41,431 nucleotides of DNA from Isosphaera sp. GTDB taxonomy: Bacteria > Planctomycetota > Planctomycetia > Gemmatales > Gemmataceae. A program made the translations under genes and the position numbers. The DNA is taken from positions 1 to 41,431 of the forward strand of contig PNKH01000073.1 of NCBI GenBank assembly GCA_013822345.1, written 5' to 3'. Positions 8,687-20,225 of this stretch are shown one piece after another; positions within the stretch are counted from its first letter, which is position 1; the number at the start of each line of letters is the position of its first letter. The notes below the pieces were generated by a model. The model saw only the letters and a program-made list of their open reading frames with translations. It searched no databases and was not told the origin of the DNA.

Positions 8687-9892
8687 TCACGGCTTCGCTT
8701 CCTCGTACTCCGAGCTGGCGGTCAGCTTCCCGACGTGCAGGTTCACGAAGTACGCCCGGGTGCCGGCCGGCAGCGCCGCCGTCACCCGGATCTTCTCGCC
8801 GTCGACGGCCAGCTCCGCCGCCGACTCGACCCACTTCCGCTCGCCGGTGAACCCGCTGTCGGCGGTCGACCACAGCACCGCCCGGTCCGGCTTCTTCGAC
8901 CCCGCCCACTCGACCGCCACCTTATCGCCGTCCCGCTTCCGCGACACCTCCCGCAGCCACGGCTTGCCGTCCTTCACCACGGCCGCGGCGAACGCGTAGC
9001 TGTCCTCCGGGGCCCACCCGGCCGGGTGCGAGTGCTTCATGTCCGGGAGGACGGCCACCATCCGCGGCCCGCCCGCCGCCCGGTACGACGCCCGCTGCAC
9101 GTCGAGCGGGTTGACCGGGTCGCGGAGCCACGTCAGCCACAGGGCCGGCATCTTCGCCGCCGACAGCCGCAGCCCCGGCTCCCACACCTCGCGGTACGTC
9201 TTGTTGTCCTTCAGCGCCCGCTGGTACCGGTCGACAGCGTCGGTCAGGTAACCCCCGCCGTAGACCGGGACCGCGAACGCGAACCGGTTGTCGATCCCCA
9301 TGACAGTGGCGGTGATGACGCCGCCCCACGAGATGCCGACGACGCCGACCTTGTCGGGGTCGACCTCGGGGAAGGATCGGAGGAGGGAGTGGGCGAGGAT
9401 GGTGTCGGCGGCGGCGTGGTACATCCACTGGTCGGCGAGCGGCTCGGCGGCGTCCCCGTAGATGCCGACCCGGGCCGGGCCGGGCCACGCGTGCCGCTCC
9501 CACCGGGCGGGGGCCGGGGCCGGCCGGTCGGTCTGGCCCTCGACCGCGATCGAGATGGCGGCGAACCCGTGGTCGGTCCACCGCTTCACCCACTCGGTGT
9601 ACGCCGTCCCGCCGCCGCCGTGGACGAGGACGACCGCCGGCACCTTCCCGGTGCGCTTCTCCGGCACGCCGTACCAGGCGAACACCCGGGTCGGCTTCCC
9701 CTTGTACGGCAGCCCGTCGAAGAACAGCGGCCGGAGCCCGCCGTCGGGCTTGAACCCGTCGGCCGGGTGGACCTTCGGCGGGTCGGTGAGCTTGCCGAGG
9801 GCGACGACCTTGTCGCGCTGGGCGGGGAAGTCGTCGGCCGCGGCGGCCGCGGGCAGGACCAGCCAGCACAGTCCGGCGGCAACCGCTCTCAT
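8687..9892 (-). CDS. Secreted alpha/beta hydrolase (acetylxylan esterase / dienelactone hydrolase-like)
   Basis: This 401-residue protein has a signal peptide (about 1-19, ending AAAA-ADD). It shows an alpha/beta hydrolase fold with an oxyanion-hole motif HGGGG (91-95), nucleophile Ser188 in GISWGG, a likely acid Asp258 (WLRDP) and His287 or His289 (KHSHP). A beta-rich C-terminal domain of about 90 residues, from about 310, contains TADSGFTGERKW and may be a binding or lid module. The family includes esterases that deacetylate xylan or cephalosporin and uncharacterised planctomycete relatives; the substrate here is inferred only as an ester. It heads a tight gene run with the nitrilase-type hydrolase. 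The TPR/HEAT gene lies 42 bp upstream. Confidence 0.9.
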   Translation of the reverse strand: MRAVAAGLCWLVLPAAAAADDFPAQRDKVVALGKLTDPPKVHPADGFKPDGGLRPLFFDGLPYKGKPTRVFAWYGVPEKRTGKVPAVVLVHGGGGTAYTEWVKRWTDHGFAAISIAVEGQTDRPAPAPARWERHAWPGPARVGIYGDAAEPLADQWMYHAAADTILAHSLLRSFPEVDPDKVGVVGISWGGVITATVMGIDNRFAFAVPVYGGGYLTDAVDRYQRALKDNKTYREVWEPGLRLSAAKMPALWLTWLRDPVNPLDVQRASYRAAGGPRMVAVLPDMKHSHPAGWAPEDSYAFAAAVVKDGKPWLREVSRKRDGDKVAVEWAGSKKPDRAVLWSTADSGFTGERKWVESAAELAVDGEKIRVTAALPAGTRAYFVNLHVGKLTASSEYEEAKP

Positions 9893-9934
9893 GCTCCCCC
9901 CCCACGGCCCGGACGCTACCTGGTTCGGCAGCCC

Positions 9935-11413
9935 TCACTGGCCCTGTCTTCCTGTCCCTTGACATACATGGCACTTCTCGGACCCCTGGCATCGGGCACA
10001 GCTCGCGGTGTCGGCTAGCCCCTTACGCTTGCAGTAGCACGCGCCGGAGCCTTTGCAGTGAGCACACGGTGCGAGTTGCGCCGTTGCCGGTGGGATCGTG
10101 AAGACGCGCTCCCATTCCTGAAGGTCGGCCGCGGTCGGGTTGCCCCGGCGCGCGAGCTCAACCTGCGCCAGCCGCTTCACTTTGCTGACATCGACACCGA
10201 AATCAACCGAGTACGTGAACTCGTCGTCCCGACCGCGTTCGGCCGTCATTTCCTCGGTCCGCACGCTGAGCGAGAGGTCCGCCAGTTCGGCCAGGAGCGC
10301 GCCCGGAAGTTCCCGCGGGTGCCGCCGCACGATCGCCTCCAGGCTGTTGGCTGCGGCCACGCTGACGCTGTGATTGTCGTTCCGCTCGTTCGGGTTGAGC
10401 AGTCCGACCAGCGGCTTCACGGCCTGCACGTCGCCGACCGGGCCGAGCGTCTCGACGACCAGCCTCAACCTCGAATTGCCGTAGTTACTCTGTCCCGTCG
10501 GCCGTCCGTTGACGATCGCGACCAGAGCACCGACCACCCGGGGGTCACGCGCTTGACCGAGGGCCGTAATGAACCGATCGCCTGCGGTAACCTCACTCTC
10601 GTTGGTCTTGATGCACCCGAGTTCGACCACGGCCGCCGGGATCACGGCGACGCCCACTTCGAGTAACTCGGGCGCCAAGTCAGGGAATCGCGCGCCCGCC
10701 CGCCGGGCCACGAAGGCCGCGCCCGGCACGCCGGCGTGCCGCAGGGCCTGGCGGTCCCTTCGCAGCCAGAGCCGCCACAGCCGGGTCTCCTCGTCGCCGA
10801 ACCCCGCGCGGCCCGGCAGGAGGTCGAAGGCCGCGTCGGCGAAGCCGTCGACCACCTTCGCCCCGTCCGGGGTCTGGTCCGCGAACCGCGGGTTCAACTC
10901 GATGGCACGGCGGAAGGCGGCGACGGCCGGCTCGCGGCGGTCCCCCGCGGCCAGGCCGACGGCCGCGTCCCAGTAGTCGTCCGCCTGAAGCCTCCGCGGG
11001 TAGATGGATTCGTCGATCCGCGCGGCCGGGGCCGTCGCCGCGGCGAGGTGGGCGGCGGCCGCGGCGGGGTCCGACGCCGCGAACTGGGCCGCGAGGACGA
11101 GGTGCGGCTCCGCCGCGGCGGGATTCAACTTCAGGGCCTTCCGGAGGCACTCGACCGCGTCGGCCACGGGGCGGCGCGACTTGGTGCCGCCGGCCTTGGC
11201 GCCCAACCGCTCCATGTCGGAGAGGAAGGCCCCCATGCCGAAGTGGCCGACCCAGGAGCCCGGCTCCTTCGCCAGCGCGTCCCGGAACAACTTCCTCGCC
11301 ACCTCCCGATCGATGCCCGGCTGCGACGAGTACCACACCGAGTGCCAAGCCTTGAACGCCTTGGCGAAACGGCCCCTGCGGGACCTTCCGAGTAGCCGGC
11401 TCAACCAGGACAT
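9935..11413 (-). CDS. TPR and HEAT-repeat protein with a DnaJ-like cysteine-rich tail
   Basis: A 492-residue protein. ATG 11413 is preferred over 11419 because a GGAGA ribosome site sits about six bases upstream. The N-terminal half carries TPR-like helical repeats, with phrases such as AVECLRKALKLNPAAAEPHL and AVAAFRRAIELNP. The middle has HEAT-like repeats (AVKPLVGLLNPNE, AAANSLEAIVRR). The last 45 residues contain four CxxC-type pairs (CAHCKGSG, CYCKRKG, CARCQGS, CHVCQGTG), like the zinc-binding cysteine-rich region of DnaJ but without a J domain. The layout suggests a scaffold or adaptor for protein binding; no enzymatic motif is visible. The longer upstream open frame overlaps the next kinase gene in another frame and is rejected. 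Confidence 0.85.
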   Translation of the reverse strand: MSWLSRLLGRSRRGRFAKAFKAWHSVWYSSQPGIDREVARKLFRDALAKEPGSWVGHFGMGAFLSDMERLGAKAGGTKSRRPVADAVECLRKALKLNPAAAEPHLVLAAQFAASDPAAAAAHLAAATAPAARIDESIYPRRLQADDYWDAAVGLAAGDRREPAVAAFRRAIELNPRFADQTPDGAKVVDGFADAAFDLLPGRAGFGDEETRLWRLWLRRDRQALRHAGVPGAAFVARRAGARFPDLAPELLEVGVAVIPAAVVELGCIKTNESEVTAGDRFITALGQARDPRVVGALVAIVNGRPTGQSNYGNSRLRLVVETLGPVGDVQAVKPLVGLLNPNERNDNHSVSVAAANSLEAIVRRHPRELPGALLAELADLSLSVRTEEMTAERGRDDEFTYSVDFGVDVSKVKRLAQVELARRGNPTAADLQEWERVFTIPPATAQLAPCAHCKGSGACYCKRKGLADTASCARCQGSEKCHVCQGTGRQGQ

Positions 11414-11700
11414 GACCATCTCCGCGAATCCTCCGGGGCCGAACTCGGGCTTGGGATGCGCCGAGGTCCGGGCGTAACCCTTCGGATGCGTTCCGGGCCA
11501 CGCGACTGCGACAGCCTCGCTCACCCCGGAGCGTACCGGGCGGGTTGACCGGATGCAAGAACCAGAATCTGGGTATGCCGAGAGAAGTGTACACCTGTTC
11601 TGAGCCGGCCGCCTCGCCGCCGGACTCGGGACTGACCCGGCCCGTGCCGCCCGTTCAGACTGACCGAAGGGGTAAGAGATGCCGCCCCGCCCCACCCGCG
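11414..11700. other. Intergenic stretch of 287 bp, no gene seen
   Basis: This gap separates the WD40 kinase (stop at 11701) from the TPR/HEAT gene (start at 11413), both on the minus strand. It is less GC-biased than its surroundings near 11540-11600. It probably carries the promoter of the TPR/HEAT gene and the end of the kinase transcript. No clear long inverted repeat, RNA gene or small reading frame was found. Confidence 0.5.
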
Positions 11701-14700
11701 TCACTTCGCCAGCGCCTCCGGCAGCTGCCACACCACCCCGGTCCCGTCCGCACTCCCGGTCACCGCCCGCTTCCCGTCCGGCGACAGCCACACCCCGTGA
11801 ACCCCCCCGGCGTGCTCCACCACCTTCCCGACCGACTTCCGGTCGGCCGCCGACCAGACGTACAGCCCGCGGTCCGCGCCCCCGGTCAGCAGGTGGCCCC
11901 CGCCCCGGGTGAACGCCGCCGCGGACACCTGCGGCTTCGGGCCGTCGAACGCCCGGAACTCGCCCGTCTCCAGGTCCCACGCCCCGGCCCCGGTCGGCCC
12001 CCCGACCGCCGCCCACCGCCCGTCCGCGGACACCGACAGCCGGTACGCGATCGCCGCCCCGGGCCGGGACCGGACTTCGACCCCGGTCCCCACGTCCCAC
12101 ACCCCGACCGACTTGTCCGCGTACCCGACCACGAACCGCCGCCCGTCCGGGGCGGCCGCCAGCCCGCGGGGCAACGCCCGGGTGACGAACCGAACCGGGT
12201 CGGCCGGCCGGGCCGGGTCCCACAGCCGGACCGACTTGTCGGCCACCGCCCCCGCCAGCACCCGCCCGTCCGGCAGGGCGGCCACCGACGCGAACCCGGT
12301 CACCCCGGGGGCGGTCAGCTCGTGGACCTGACGGCTCGTGGCGAGGTCCCACACCCGCACCGCCGGGTCGGCCTGGCCGCACGTCGCCACCCGCCCGTCC
12401 GGCAGCACCGCCAGCCCGCGGGCCCCGGGGACCGGGGCCGGCAGGGACAGCCGCCCGACCTCCTTCCCGGTCGCCGCGTCCCACACCAACACGTGCGGGT
12501 ACTTCCCCAGCGCCCCCAGCACCCGGGCCCCGTCGGCCGAGAACGCCAGGTCCTCGAGCGACCCGTCCGGCGGGGCGAGGGTGGCGACCGGCCGCGGCAG
12601 GTCGGTCCGGGGCGGCGGGGCGGCGGCGACCGGCGGCAGGGTCCACACCCCGGCCCCGCCGTTCGCCCCGACCGCCGCCACCCGCCGGCCGTCGTGGGAC
12701 GGGGCGACGTGGAACCCCTGCCCCGGCAGCCCCGGCTCGGATGCCACCACCTTCCCGGTGGCCACGTCCCACAGCGTCAGCGCCTTGTCGTACCCGGTCG
12801 ACACGACGTGCCGGCCGTCCCGGGTGAAGGCGGCGCACGTCGTCCGGTCCGACACCCCGGTGAACGGCCGGAACCGCCCGGTGTCCAGGTTCCACAGCCC
12901 CACCCCGGCCGCCATCCCGACCACCGCCTCGGTCCCGTCCGGGGACAGCCGGACGTGCGACACGCTCGTGTCGGTGGTGGTCCGCTTCAGCTCCTTGCCG
13001 GTCTCCACGTCGAACGTCCAGACGGTCACCTGGGTGAGGGCCCCGAGCTCGTCCGGCTTGGCCGTGTTCCGCTTCGCGTCCCACGTCCCGGCCACCGCCC
13101 GCCGGCCGTCCCGCCCGACCGCCAGGGCGTACACCGGGAGCGGCGACGGGTCGTACCGCCGGAGCACCGCCCCGGTCTCCGCGTCCCACTGCCACACCGC
13201 CCCCAGGTCGTCCGACGACAGGAACCGCCGGCCGTCCGGCAGGGCGGCCACCCCGACCACCTTCCCGGCGTGCCCGGGCTTCCCCGGCCCGGGGAACGTC
13301 CGCACGCACTCCCCGGTCACCAGGTCCCAGAGCTTGAGCGTCTTGTCGTGCGACGCGGACAGCAGCCGCCGGCCGTCCGGGAACAGCGACAGGGCCCGGA
13401 CGTTGCCCCCGTGCCCGTCCAGCTTCCGGACCGGCTTGCCGGTCGCCGCGTCCCACACCCGCACCGCCTTGTCCACCCCCGCGGTCACCAGCAGCCGGTC
13501 GTCCGGGGTGAACACCGCCGCCTCGACGTTCGCCTTGTCCACCGCCAGCCGGTAGCCGGGGGTGAGGGCCGGCGGCGGGTCCGCCGGCTTCGGGGTGACC
13601 GGCGGGTCCGGCCGGTCCGGCTCGGGCGGCGGGGCCGGGCGGCCGGCCGGCTCGACCGGGGCCGGGTCGCGGTTCAGGTACGCGACCGCCGCGATCACCC
13701 CGCCGCCGAGCAGGACGACCCCGGCCAACCCGGCCACGGCCAGCCGCTTCTTCCGCCGCGCCCCGCCCGCCGGGGCCGGGGGGACCGGCCGCCGGAGGTT
13801 GGCGGTGGTCTCGGACACGGCCGCGGCCGCGATCGGCGGCAGGTTCCCGGACGACGGGGTGGCCCCGGACCCGACGAACGGCAGCAGGGCGGCGACCACC
13901 TCGGCGGCCGACGGGTACCGGTCGCGCGGGTCCTTGGCCATCATCCGGTCGATCACCCGGGACAGCCCCTCCGGCACGTCCGGGCGGATCGTGTGGGCGG
14001 CCGGAACCGCCTTGAGCTGGTGGGCGATCAGCTTGGCGGTGGTGCTGCCGTCGAACGGCGGGCGGCCGGTCACCAGGTGGTACAGGGTGGCCCCGAGGGA
14101 GTAGACGTCGGCCCGGTGGTCGGCGGTGGCCGAGTCGAGGAGCTGCTCGGGGGCGACGTAGTCGGCTGTCCCCATGACCGCCCCGCTCCCCAGGTTCTGG
14201 GTCAGCCGGTCGTTCTCGTCGGCGAAGAACCGGGCCAGCCCCATGTCGAGGATCTTGAGCACCCCGTCCTTGCCGACCAACAGGTTCCCGGGCTTCACGT
14301 CCCGGTGGGCCAGCCCCTTCTCGTGGGCGTGCTGCAGCCCGGCGGCCGCCTGGACGGCGTACCCGCACGCCTCCCCGGGCGGGACCGGCCCGGCCGCCAG
14401 CATGTCCGCCAGGGACCGCCCGTCGACGTACTCCAGGACGAGGAAGTGGGTCCCCTTGTCGTTGGCGATGTCGTAGGCCCGGACGATGTTCGGGTGGTCC
14501 AGGGCGGCGACCGCCCGGGCCTCCCGGTAGAACCGCTCGACCCCGGCCTTGTCCAGGGCGAGCTTCGCCGGCAGCACCTTCAGGGCGACCCGGCGGCGCA
14601 TCCGGGAGTGCTCGCCGAGGAACACCTGGCCCATCCCGCCGACCCCGATCTGGTCGAGGATGCGGTACGGCCCGAGGCGGAACCCGCGGTACTTGCCGAG

Positions 14701-14886
14701 CAGGATGGCCCGGGCCTGGAACGGGGTGAGGATGCCGGCCTGGACCAGCCGGGTGGCGGTGTCGGGGGCGGCCGGCGGGAGCGGCCCGGCCTCCCGGAGG
14801 AAGGCGTCCAGCACGTCGTCGTCGGCCAGCGCGCTCCTGCGGACCAGCTCCAGGACGGCGGCACCCGTCTGCGGCGGCTCGGGCAT
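11701..14886 (-). CDS. Ser/Thr protein kinase with extracytoplasmic WD40 propeller
   Basis: A 1061-residue protein. An N-terminal segment of about 70 residues resembles the short helical region found ahead of many planctomycete kinases. The kinase domain spans about 74-337, with glycine loop GVGGMGQVF (81-89), Lys103, HRD at 194-196 and DMG (214-216) in place of DFG, a substitution common in planctomycete kinases that keeps the metal-binding Asp. An APEQ activation-segment motif follows. A transmembrane helix lies at 381-403, then a Pro-rich linker and a WD40 propeller from about 445 to the end, with roughly a dozen repeats of the VRVWDAATGK type. It is probably a sensor or scaffold kinase with a beta-propeller outside the membrane. 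Confidence 0.95.
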   Translation of the reverse strand: MPEPPQTGAAVLELVRRSALADDDVLDAFLREAGPLPPAAPDTATRLVQAGILTPFQARAILLGKYRGFRLGPYRILDQIGVGGMGQVFLGEHSRMRRRVALKVLPAKLALDKAGVERFYREARAVAALDHPNIVRAYDIANDKGTHFLVLEYVDGRSLADMLAAGPVPPGEACGYAVQAAAGLQHAHEKGLAHRDVKPGNLLVGKDGVLKILDMGLARFFADENDRLTQNLGSGAVMGTADYVAPEQLLDSATADHRADVYSLGATLYHLVTGRPPFDGSTTAKLIAHQLKAVPAAHTIRPDVPEGLSRVIDRMMAKDPRDRYPSAAEVVAALLPFVGSGATPSSGNLPPIAAAAVSETTANLRRPVPPAPAGGARRKKRLAVAGLAGVVLLGGGVIAAVAYLNRDPAPVEPAGRPAPPPEPDRPDPPVTPKPADPPPALTPGYRLAVDKANVEAAVFTPDDRLLVTAGVDKAVRVWDAATGKPVRKLDGHGGNVRALSLFPDGRRLLSASHDKTLKLWDLVTGECVRTFPGPGKPGHAGKVVGVAALPDGRRFLSSDDLGAVWQWDAETGAVLRRYDPSPLPVYALAVGRDGRRAVAGTWDAKRNTAKPDELGALTQVTVWTFDVETGKELKRTTTDTSVSHVRLSPDGTEAVVGMAAGVGLWNLDTGRFRPFTGVSDRTTCAAFTRDGRHVVSTGYDKALTLWDVATGKVVASEPGLPGQGFHVAPSHDGRRVAAVGANGGAGVWTLPPVAAAPPPRTDLPRPVATLAPPDGSLEDLAFSADGARVLGALGKYPHVLVWDAATGKEVGRLSLPAPVPGARGLAVLPDGRVATCGQADPAVRVWDLATSRQVHELTAPGVTGFASVAALPDGRVLAGAVADKSVRLWDPARPADPVRFVTRALPRGLAAAPDGRRFVVGYADKSVGVWDVGTGVEVRSRPGAAIAYRLSVSADGRWAAVGGPTGAGAWDLETGEFRAFDGPKPQVSAAAFTRGGGHLLTGGADRGLYVWSAADRKSVGKVVEHAGGVHGVWLSPDGKRAVTGSADGTGVVWQLPEALAK

Positions 14887-15011
14887 GGGACGGCTACCTG
14901 GCAGTGGCGGACCCGGGCGAGGTGAGCGACCCTCTCAGACAGTTATCATGCCGCAGCCCCGGCGGCGAGTCAAAGATACGTCCCCGAGTTGATCGAAGCC
15001 CCGCCGGCGGT

Positions 15012-15596
15012 TCAGGTCGGGGTCGGAGGTTGAGGCGGGGGTTGCAGGAACAGCTCGGCCAGCGGGAGCCGGAAGTCGGGCAGGACCACCCCGCCGTCGA
15101 GCGTATCGGCCCGCGTCAGCCGGCGGACTTGAGCCGGGGTGTCGTAGACGTAGAACCGCTCGTGCCGGGGGTACACGACCCACACCAGCCGCACCCCGGC
15201 CTGGAAGTACTCCTCGATCCTGGTCTCGATGTCGTCCGTCGAGTCGTGCGGGCTGATCACCTCGACGCACAGGTCCGGGAGCACGTCCCAGGCGTTCGTG
15301 GACGGCAGCGGGCGGCCCCTTGCCCAGCGGCTGTACGGGACGAACGCCGCGTCCGGCTTCCGGTTCCGGTCCACCGGCAGCGGCAGCTTGAACAGCACCT
15401 CGGTGCACGCGCGGCCCAGGTTGTGTTCGACCCCGTGGTTGGTCAGGTGGCGGGCGAGTTCGAACGCGAGGCCCTGCGAGTCCGCACTCATCGGGGGCAG
15501 CTCCACCTTGAGGCCGCCGATGATCTCGTAGTTGTCGTGGTCGAACTCGTCGCGGGTAAAGTCCGGCGTCGGGGTCAGCACTCCGGTCGCGGTCAT
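15012..15596 (-). CDS. Uma2 family protein (DUF820, PD-(D/E)XK-like)
   Basis: A 194-residue protein of the Uma2/DUF820 family, which has a restriction-endonuclease-like fold and is hugely expanded in planctomycetes and cyanobacteria. Visible family features are the N-terminal YEIIGGLKVELPP segment, the RKPDAAFVP strand with the conserved Asp, and the LCVEVISPHDS motif, whose Glu is followed by the helix DIETRIEEYFQAGVRLVWVV. These supply the D...ExI-type active-site pattern. The real cellular role is unknown; nuclease activity is a fold-based inference. ATG 15596 has a GGAGGG ribosome site. It starts 15 bp after thiSG ends and is probably co-transcribed with it, though a functional link is unlikely to be essential. 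Confidence 0.93.
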   Translation of the reverse strand: MTATGVLTPTPDFTRDEFDHDNYEIIGGLKVELPPMSADSQGLAFELARHLTNHGVEHNLGRACTEVLFKLPLPVDRNRKPDAAFVPYSRWARGRPLPSTNAWDVLPDLCVEVISPHDSTDDIETRIEEYFQAGVRLVWVVYPRHERFYVYDTPAQVRRLTRADTLDGGVVLPDFRLPLAELFLQPPPQPPTPT

Positions 15597-15610
15597 CGGT
15601 CGCCCTCCGT

Positions 15611-16648
15611 TCACTTGCTCCCCTGGATCATACCCTCGGTCGGGCTGCTGGCGTTGGCGTAGAGTTTCTTCGGGATGCGGCCGGCGAGGTACGCCAGCCG
15701 GCCGGCGTCGCAGGCGTACCGCACCGCCCAGGCCATCCGCACCGGGTCCTTCGCCGCCGCCACCGCGGTGTTCAACAGCACCCCGTCGCAGCCGAGTTCC
15801 ATCGCCACACTCACGTCGCTCGCCGTCCCGACCCCGGCGTCCACGATCACCGGGTAGTCCGGGTCGCCGTCCTTCAGGTACTCCAGGCAGATCCGCAGGT
15901 TGTTCGGGTTCAGGATACCCTGCCCGCTGCCGATCGGGCTGCCGGCCGGCATCACGCTCGCCGCCCCGGCCGCCTTCAGCCGCCGCGCCAGCGCCGGGTC
16001 GTCCGACGTGTACACCAGGACCGTGAACCCCTCCGACACCAGTTGCTCGGTCGCCTTGAGGGTGTCGATCGGGTCGGGCAGGAGCGTCCTCTTGTCGGCC
16101 AGGCACTCGAGCTTCACCCACCCGGCCCCGGGGTTGTCAAGGTTCGACAACAGCTCCCGGGCGAGGCGGGCGTGGCGGACCGCGTCCTCGGCCGAGAAGC
16201 ACCCGGCGGTGTTCGGCAGGACGGTCAGCCGGGCGAGGTCGAGGGCGTCGAGGAGGCTCTTCCCCTCCGCGTCGAAGAGCCGCTCGCGGCGGACGGCGAC
16301 GGTGGTCACCTCGCACCCGCTGGCGTCGAGCGCCCGCCGCATCAGGTCGTGGTCGGCGTACTTCCCGGTGCCGGTGAACAGCCGGCTCTTGAAGGTGAAC
16401 CCGCCGACCTTCAGCGGGGCGTCGGCCGGCGGGTCGAGCTGGGGCGAGCCGCCGCCGACCAGGGTGACGATCTCGACCGCGTCCCCGTCGGCGAGGCGGC
16501 GGGCGGCGTGCTCGGCCCGGGGCACGACGGCGCGGTTCACCTCGACGGCGAGTTTGGTCGGGTCGCGGCCGAGGTGGCGGAGGAGGTCGGCGACGGTGCA
16601 CGGGTCGGGGACGGTGGTCGGCTCGGCGTTGACGGTGACGGTCGGCAT
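15611..16648 (-). CDS. thiSG: Fused sulfur carrier protein ThiS and thiazole synthase ThiG
   Basis: A 345-residue fusion. Residues 1-67 are ThiS, a ubiquitin-fold sulfur carrier ending in GGG (65-67). Residues about 80-345 are ThiG, the TIM-barrel enzyme that joins ThiS-thiocarboxylate, dehydroglycine and deoxyxylulose 5-phosphate into the thiazole of thiamine. ThiG hallmarks are TGTGKY (92-97), TVAVRR (116-121), the Schiff-base Lys179 in WVKLE, and the phosphate-binding [10 protein letters not shown] and DAGVGTASD motifs near the C-terminus. Such fusions are known (bifunctional sulfur carrier/thiazole synthase). The ThiS Gly-Gly is internal here, so activation by ThiF would need cleavage or another route. 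No TPP riboswitch fits in the short leader upstream. Confidence 0.95.
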   Translation of the reverse strand: MPTVTVNAEPTTVPDPCTVADLLRHLGRDPTKLAVEVNRAVVPRAEHAARRLADGDAVEIVTLVGGGSPQLDPPADAPLKVGGFTFKSRLFTGTGKYADHDLMRRALDASGCEVTTVAVRRERLFDAEGKSLLDALDLARLTVLPNTAGCFSAEDAVRHARLARELLSNLDNPGAGWVKLECLADKRTLLPDPIDTLKATEQLVSEGFTVLVYTSDDPALARRLKAAGAASVMPAGSPIGSGQGILNPNNLRICLEYLKDGDPDYPVIVDAGVGTASDVSVAMELGCDGVLLNTAVAAAKDPVRMAWAVRYACDAGRLAYLAGRIPKKLYANASSPTEGMIQGSK

Positions 16649-16693
16649 CGGGGTGGCTCCGTTCGCGGCACCGGTCAGCATACCGGGCGGAGC

Positions 16694-16723
16694 CCGGTCG
16701 GCCCGTCGACACGGCCCGACCGG
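16694..16723 (-). terminator. Hairpin between the LRR-like kinase gene and thiSG
   Basis: An 8-bp outer stem (16694-16701 with 16716-16723) and a 4-bp inner stem around a CGAC loop, with one C-C mismatch between them. It lies 15 bp past the kinase stop codon and before the thiSG start, fitting an intrinsic-type terminator. There is no T-run, so the call is tentative. Confidence 0.45.
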
Positions 16724-16737
16724 CATTCGGAGCGCTC

Positions 16738-18984
<2,247 letters not shown>

Positions 18985-19117
18985 CGGCGGCCCTCCGGCG
19001 CCGGGCGGATCCGTTCCGGTGAACGTATCGGAATCGACCACGGGGTGCAACGCAACCCCTGTCCCCGCCGCCGCCCGGTCCGCATTCTACCCGGGACGCG
19101 AACCACCGGAGTAACCC

Positions 19118-19522
19118 ATGTCCGACCCGTACACCGCCGTGCAACTGCCGATGATGCCGAAGGACACGAACCGGCACGGGACGATCTTCGGCGGGGTGCT
19201 GCTGGCGAACATCGACCTCGCCGGGGCGATCGCCGCCCAGCGGGAGCTGCACCTCCGCGGCGGCAACCCCAAGGCGTCGTTCGTCACCGTCGCCATCAAC
19301 CGGGTCGAGTTCCTGAAGCCGGTCCTGGTCGGCGACGTGGTCCGGTTCGAGACCCGGGTCGTCCGCATCGGCCGGACCTCGATCACCGTCCGCGTCGATG
19401 TGGTCGCCGAGCGCGGGGCGGAAACCATCGCGGTCACCGACGCGGAGGGCGTGTTCGTCGGGGTCGACCTGACCGACCCGGACCGCCGGCCGGTCCCGTT
19501 ATTCCCGGAACAACCGGAGTAA
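19118..19522 (+). CDS. Acyl-CoA thioesterase, hotdog fold (YciA-like)
   Basis: A 134-residue single hotdog-domain protein of the acyl-CoA thioesterase group that includes YciA and the vertebrate brain acyl-CoA hydrolases. Visible features are the N-terminal [19 protein letters not shown] segment, where the Asp and the GxxFGG turn form the active site and helix start, then the V-x-F-L-K-P-V-xxGD motif at about 69-81. It hydrolyses acyl-CoA to free acid and CoA; chain-length preference cannot be read. GGAG six bases before the ATG supports the start. It is followed 115 bp later by a MaoC-type hydratase on the same strand, suggesting a small acyl-thioester neighbourhood. Confidence 0.93.
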   Translation: MSDPYTAVQLPMMPKDTNRHGTIFGGVLLANIDLAGAIAAQRELHLRGGNPKASFVTVAINRVEFLKPVLVGDVVRFETRVVRIGRTSITVRVDVVAERGAETIAVTDAEGVFVGVDLTDPDRRPVPLFPEQPE

Positions 19523-19637
19523 CTCGCCCAGGCGAACGGGTTTCCGCCCCCGCCCGAAACTTGCTTCGGGCCGGCCGGGAACTATAACCAACGGGACCTC
19601 CCGCCCCGCCGTCACGCCCACCCCGAGGCCGGCCCCC

Positions 19638-20171
19638 ATGAGCTTCTCGACCTCCCACCTGTACTTCGATGACCTGGAGGTCGGCCGGGAGTGGGTGTCC
19701 GGGGGGCGGACGGTGACCGAGACGGACATCGTCCACTTCGCCGGGTTCAGCGGGGACTTCAACCCGATCCACATCGACGCCGAGTTCGCCAAGACCACCC
19801 CGTTCCGGCGGCCGATCGCCCACGGGTTCGCGGTGTTCTCGATCGGCAGCGGGCTGGGGGTGTCGTGCCCGCTCATCCGGACCATCGCCATGCTCCGGGT
19901 GCGGTACTGGAACTTCATCCTCCCGGTGTTCGCCGGGGACACCATCAAGATGGTCAGCCGGGTGGTCGAGAAGACCCTGCGGGGCCGCGGGAAGCGCGGC
20001 GAGGTGGTGTGGAACCGGACGATCGTGAACCAGGAGGGGAAGGCGGTCCAGGAGGGCGAGATCGTCCTGCTGGTCGAGGCCCGCCCGCTCCCCCGCCCGG
20101 CGTCCGCCCCGGCTGTCGCCGCCGTCATCGACGCGGCCGCCAGCCCCAGCCCGAACGGGACCGGGGAGTAG
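19638..20171 (+). CDS. MaoC-family (R)-hydratase-like dehydratase
   Basis: A 177-residue hotdog-fold protein of the MaoC dehydratase family. The hydratase signature is clear: GDFNPIHIDAEFAKTTPF supplies the Asp and His of the (R)-specific enoyl-CoA hydratase active site, and RPIAHGFAVFSIGSG follows as the conserved helix. These enzymes hydrate trans-2-enoyl-CoA or related acyl thioesters. The last 30 residues are Ala/Pro-rich and low in complexity, beyond the family domain. It is a stand-alone single-domain member and its substrate is unknown. The start at ATG 19638 has GAGG eight bases upstream. It sits between a thioesterase gene and a gene of unknown function. Confidence 0.92.
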   Translation: MSFSTSHLYFDDLEVGREWVSGGRTVTETDIVHFAGFSGDFNPIHIDAEFAKTTPFRRPIAHGFAVFSIGSGLGVSCPLIRTIAMLRVRYWNFILPVFAGDTIKMVSRVVEKTLRGRGKRGEVVWNRTIVNQEGKAVQEGEIVLLVEARPLPRPASAPAVAAVIDAAASPSPNGTGE

Positions 20172-20225
20172 GCGGGCCGGCGCGGCGCCGCCGTTGGTGT
20201 AACGTGAACGCCGGAGGTGCCGGCC

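Noticed and set aside
9935-14368. A 1477-residue open frame on the minus strand
   Set aside because: The upstream portion is in another frame of the WD40 kinase gene. The real protein begins at 11413 with a ribosome-binding site.
16649-16737. Possible TPP riboswitch before the thiSG gene
   Set aside because: The leader is too short and lacks the conserved CTGAGA box and the second helix of a TPP aptamer. It contains a terminator-like hairpin instead.
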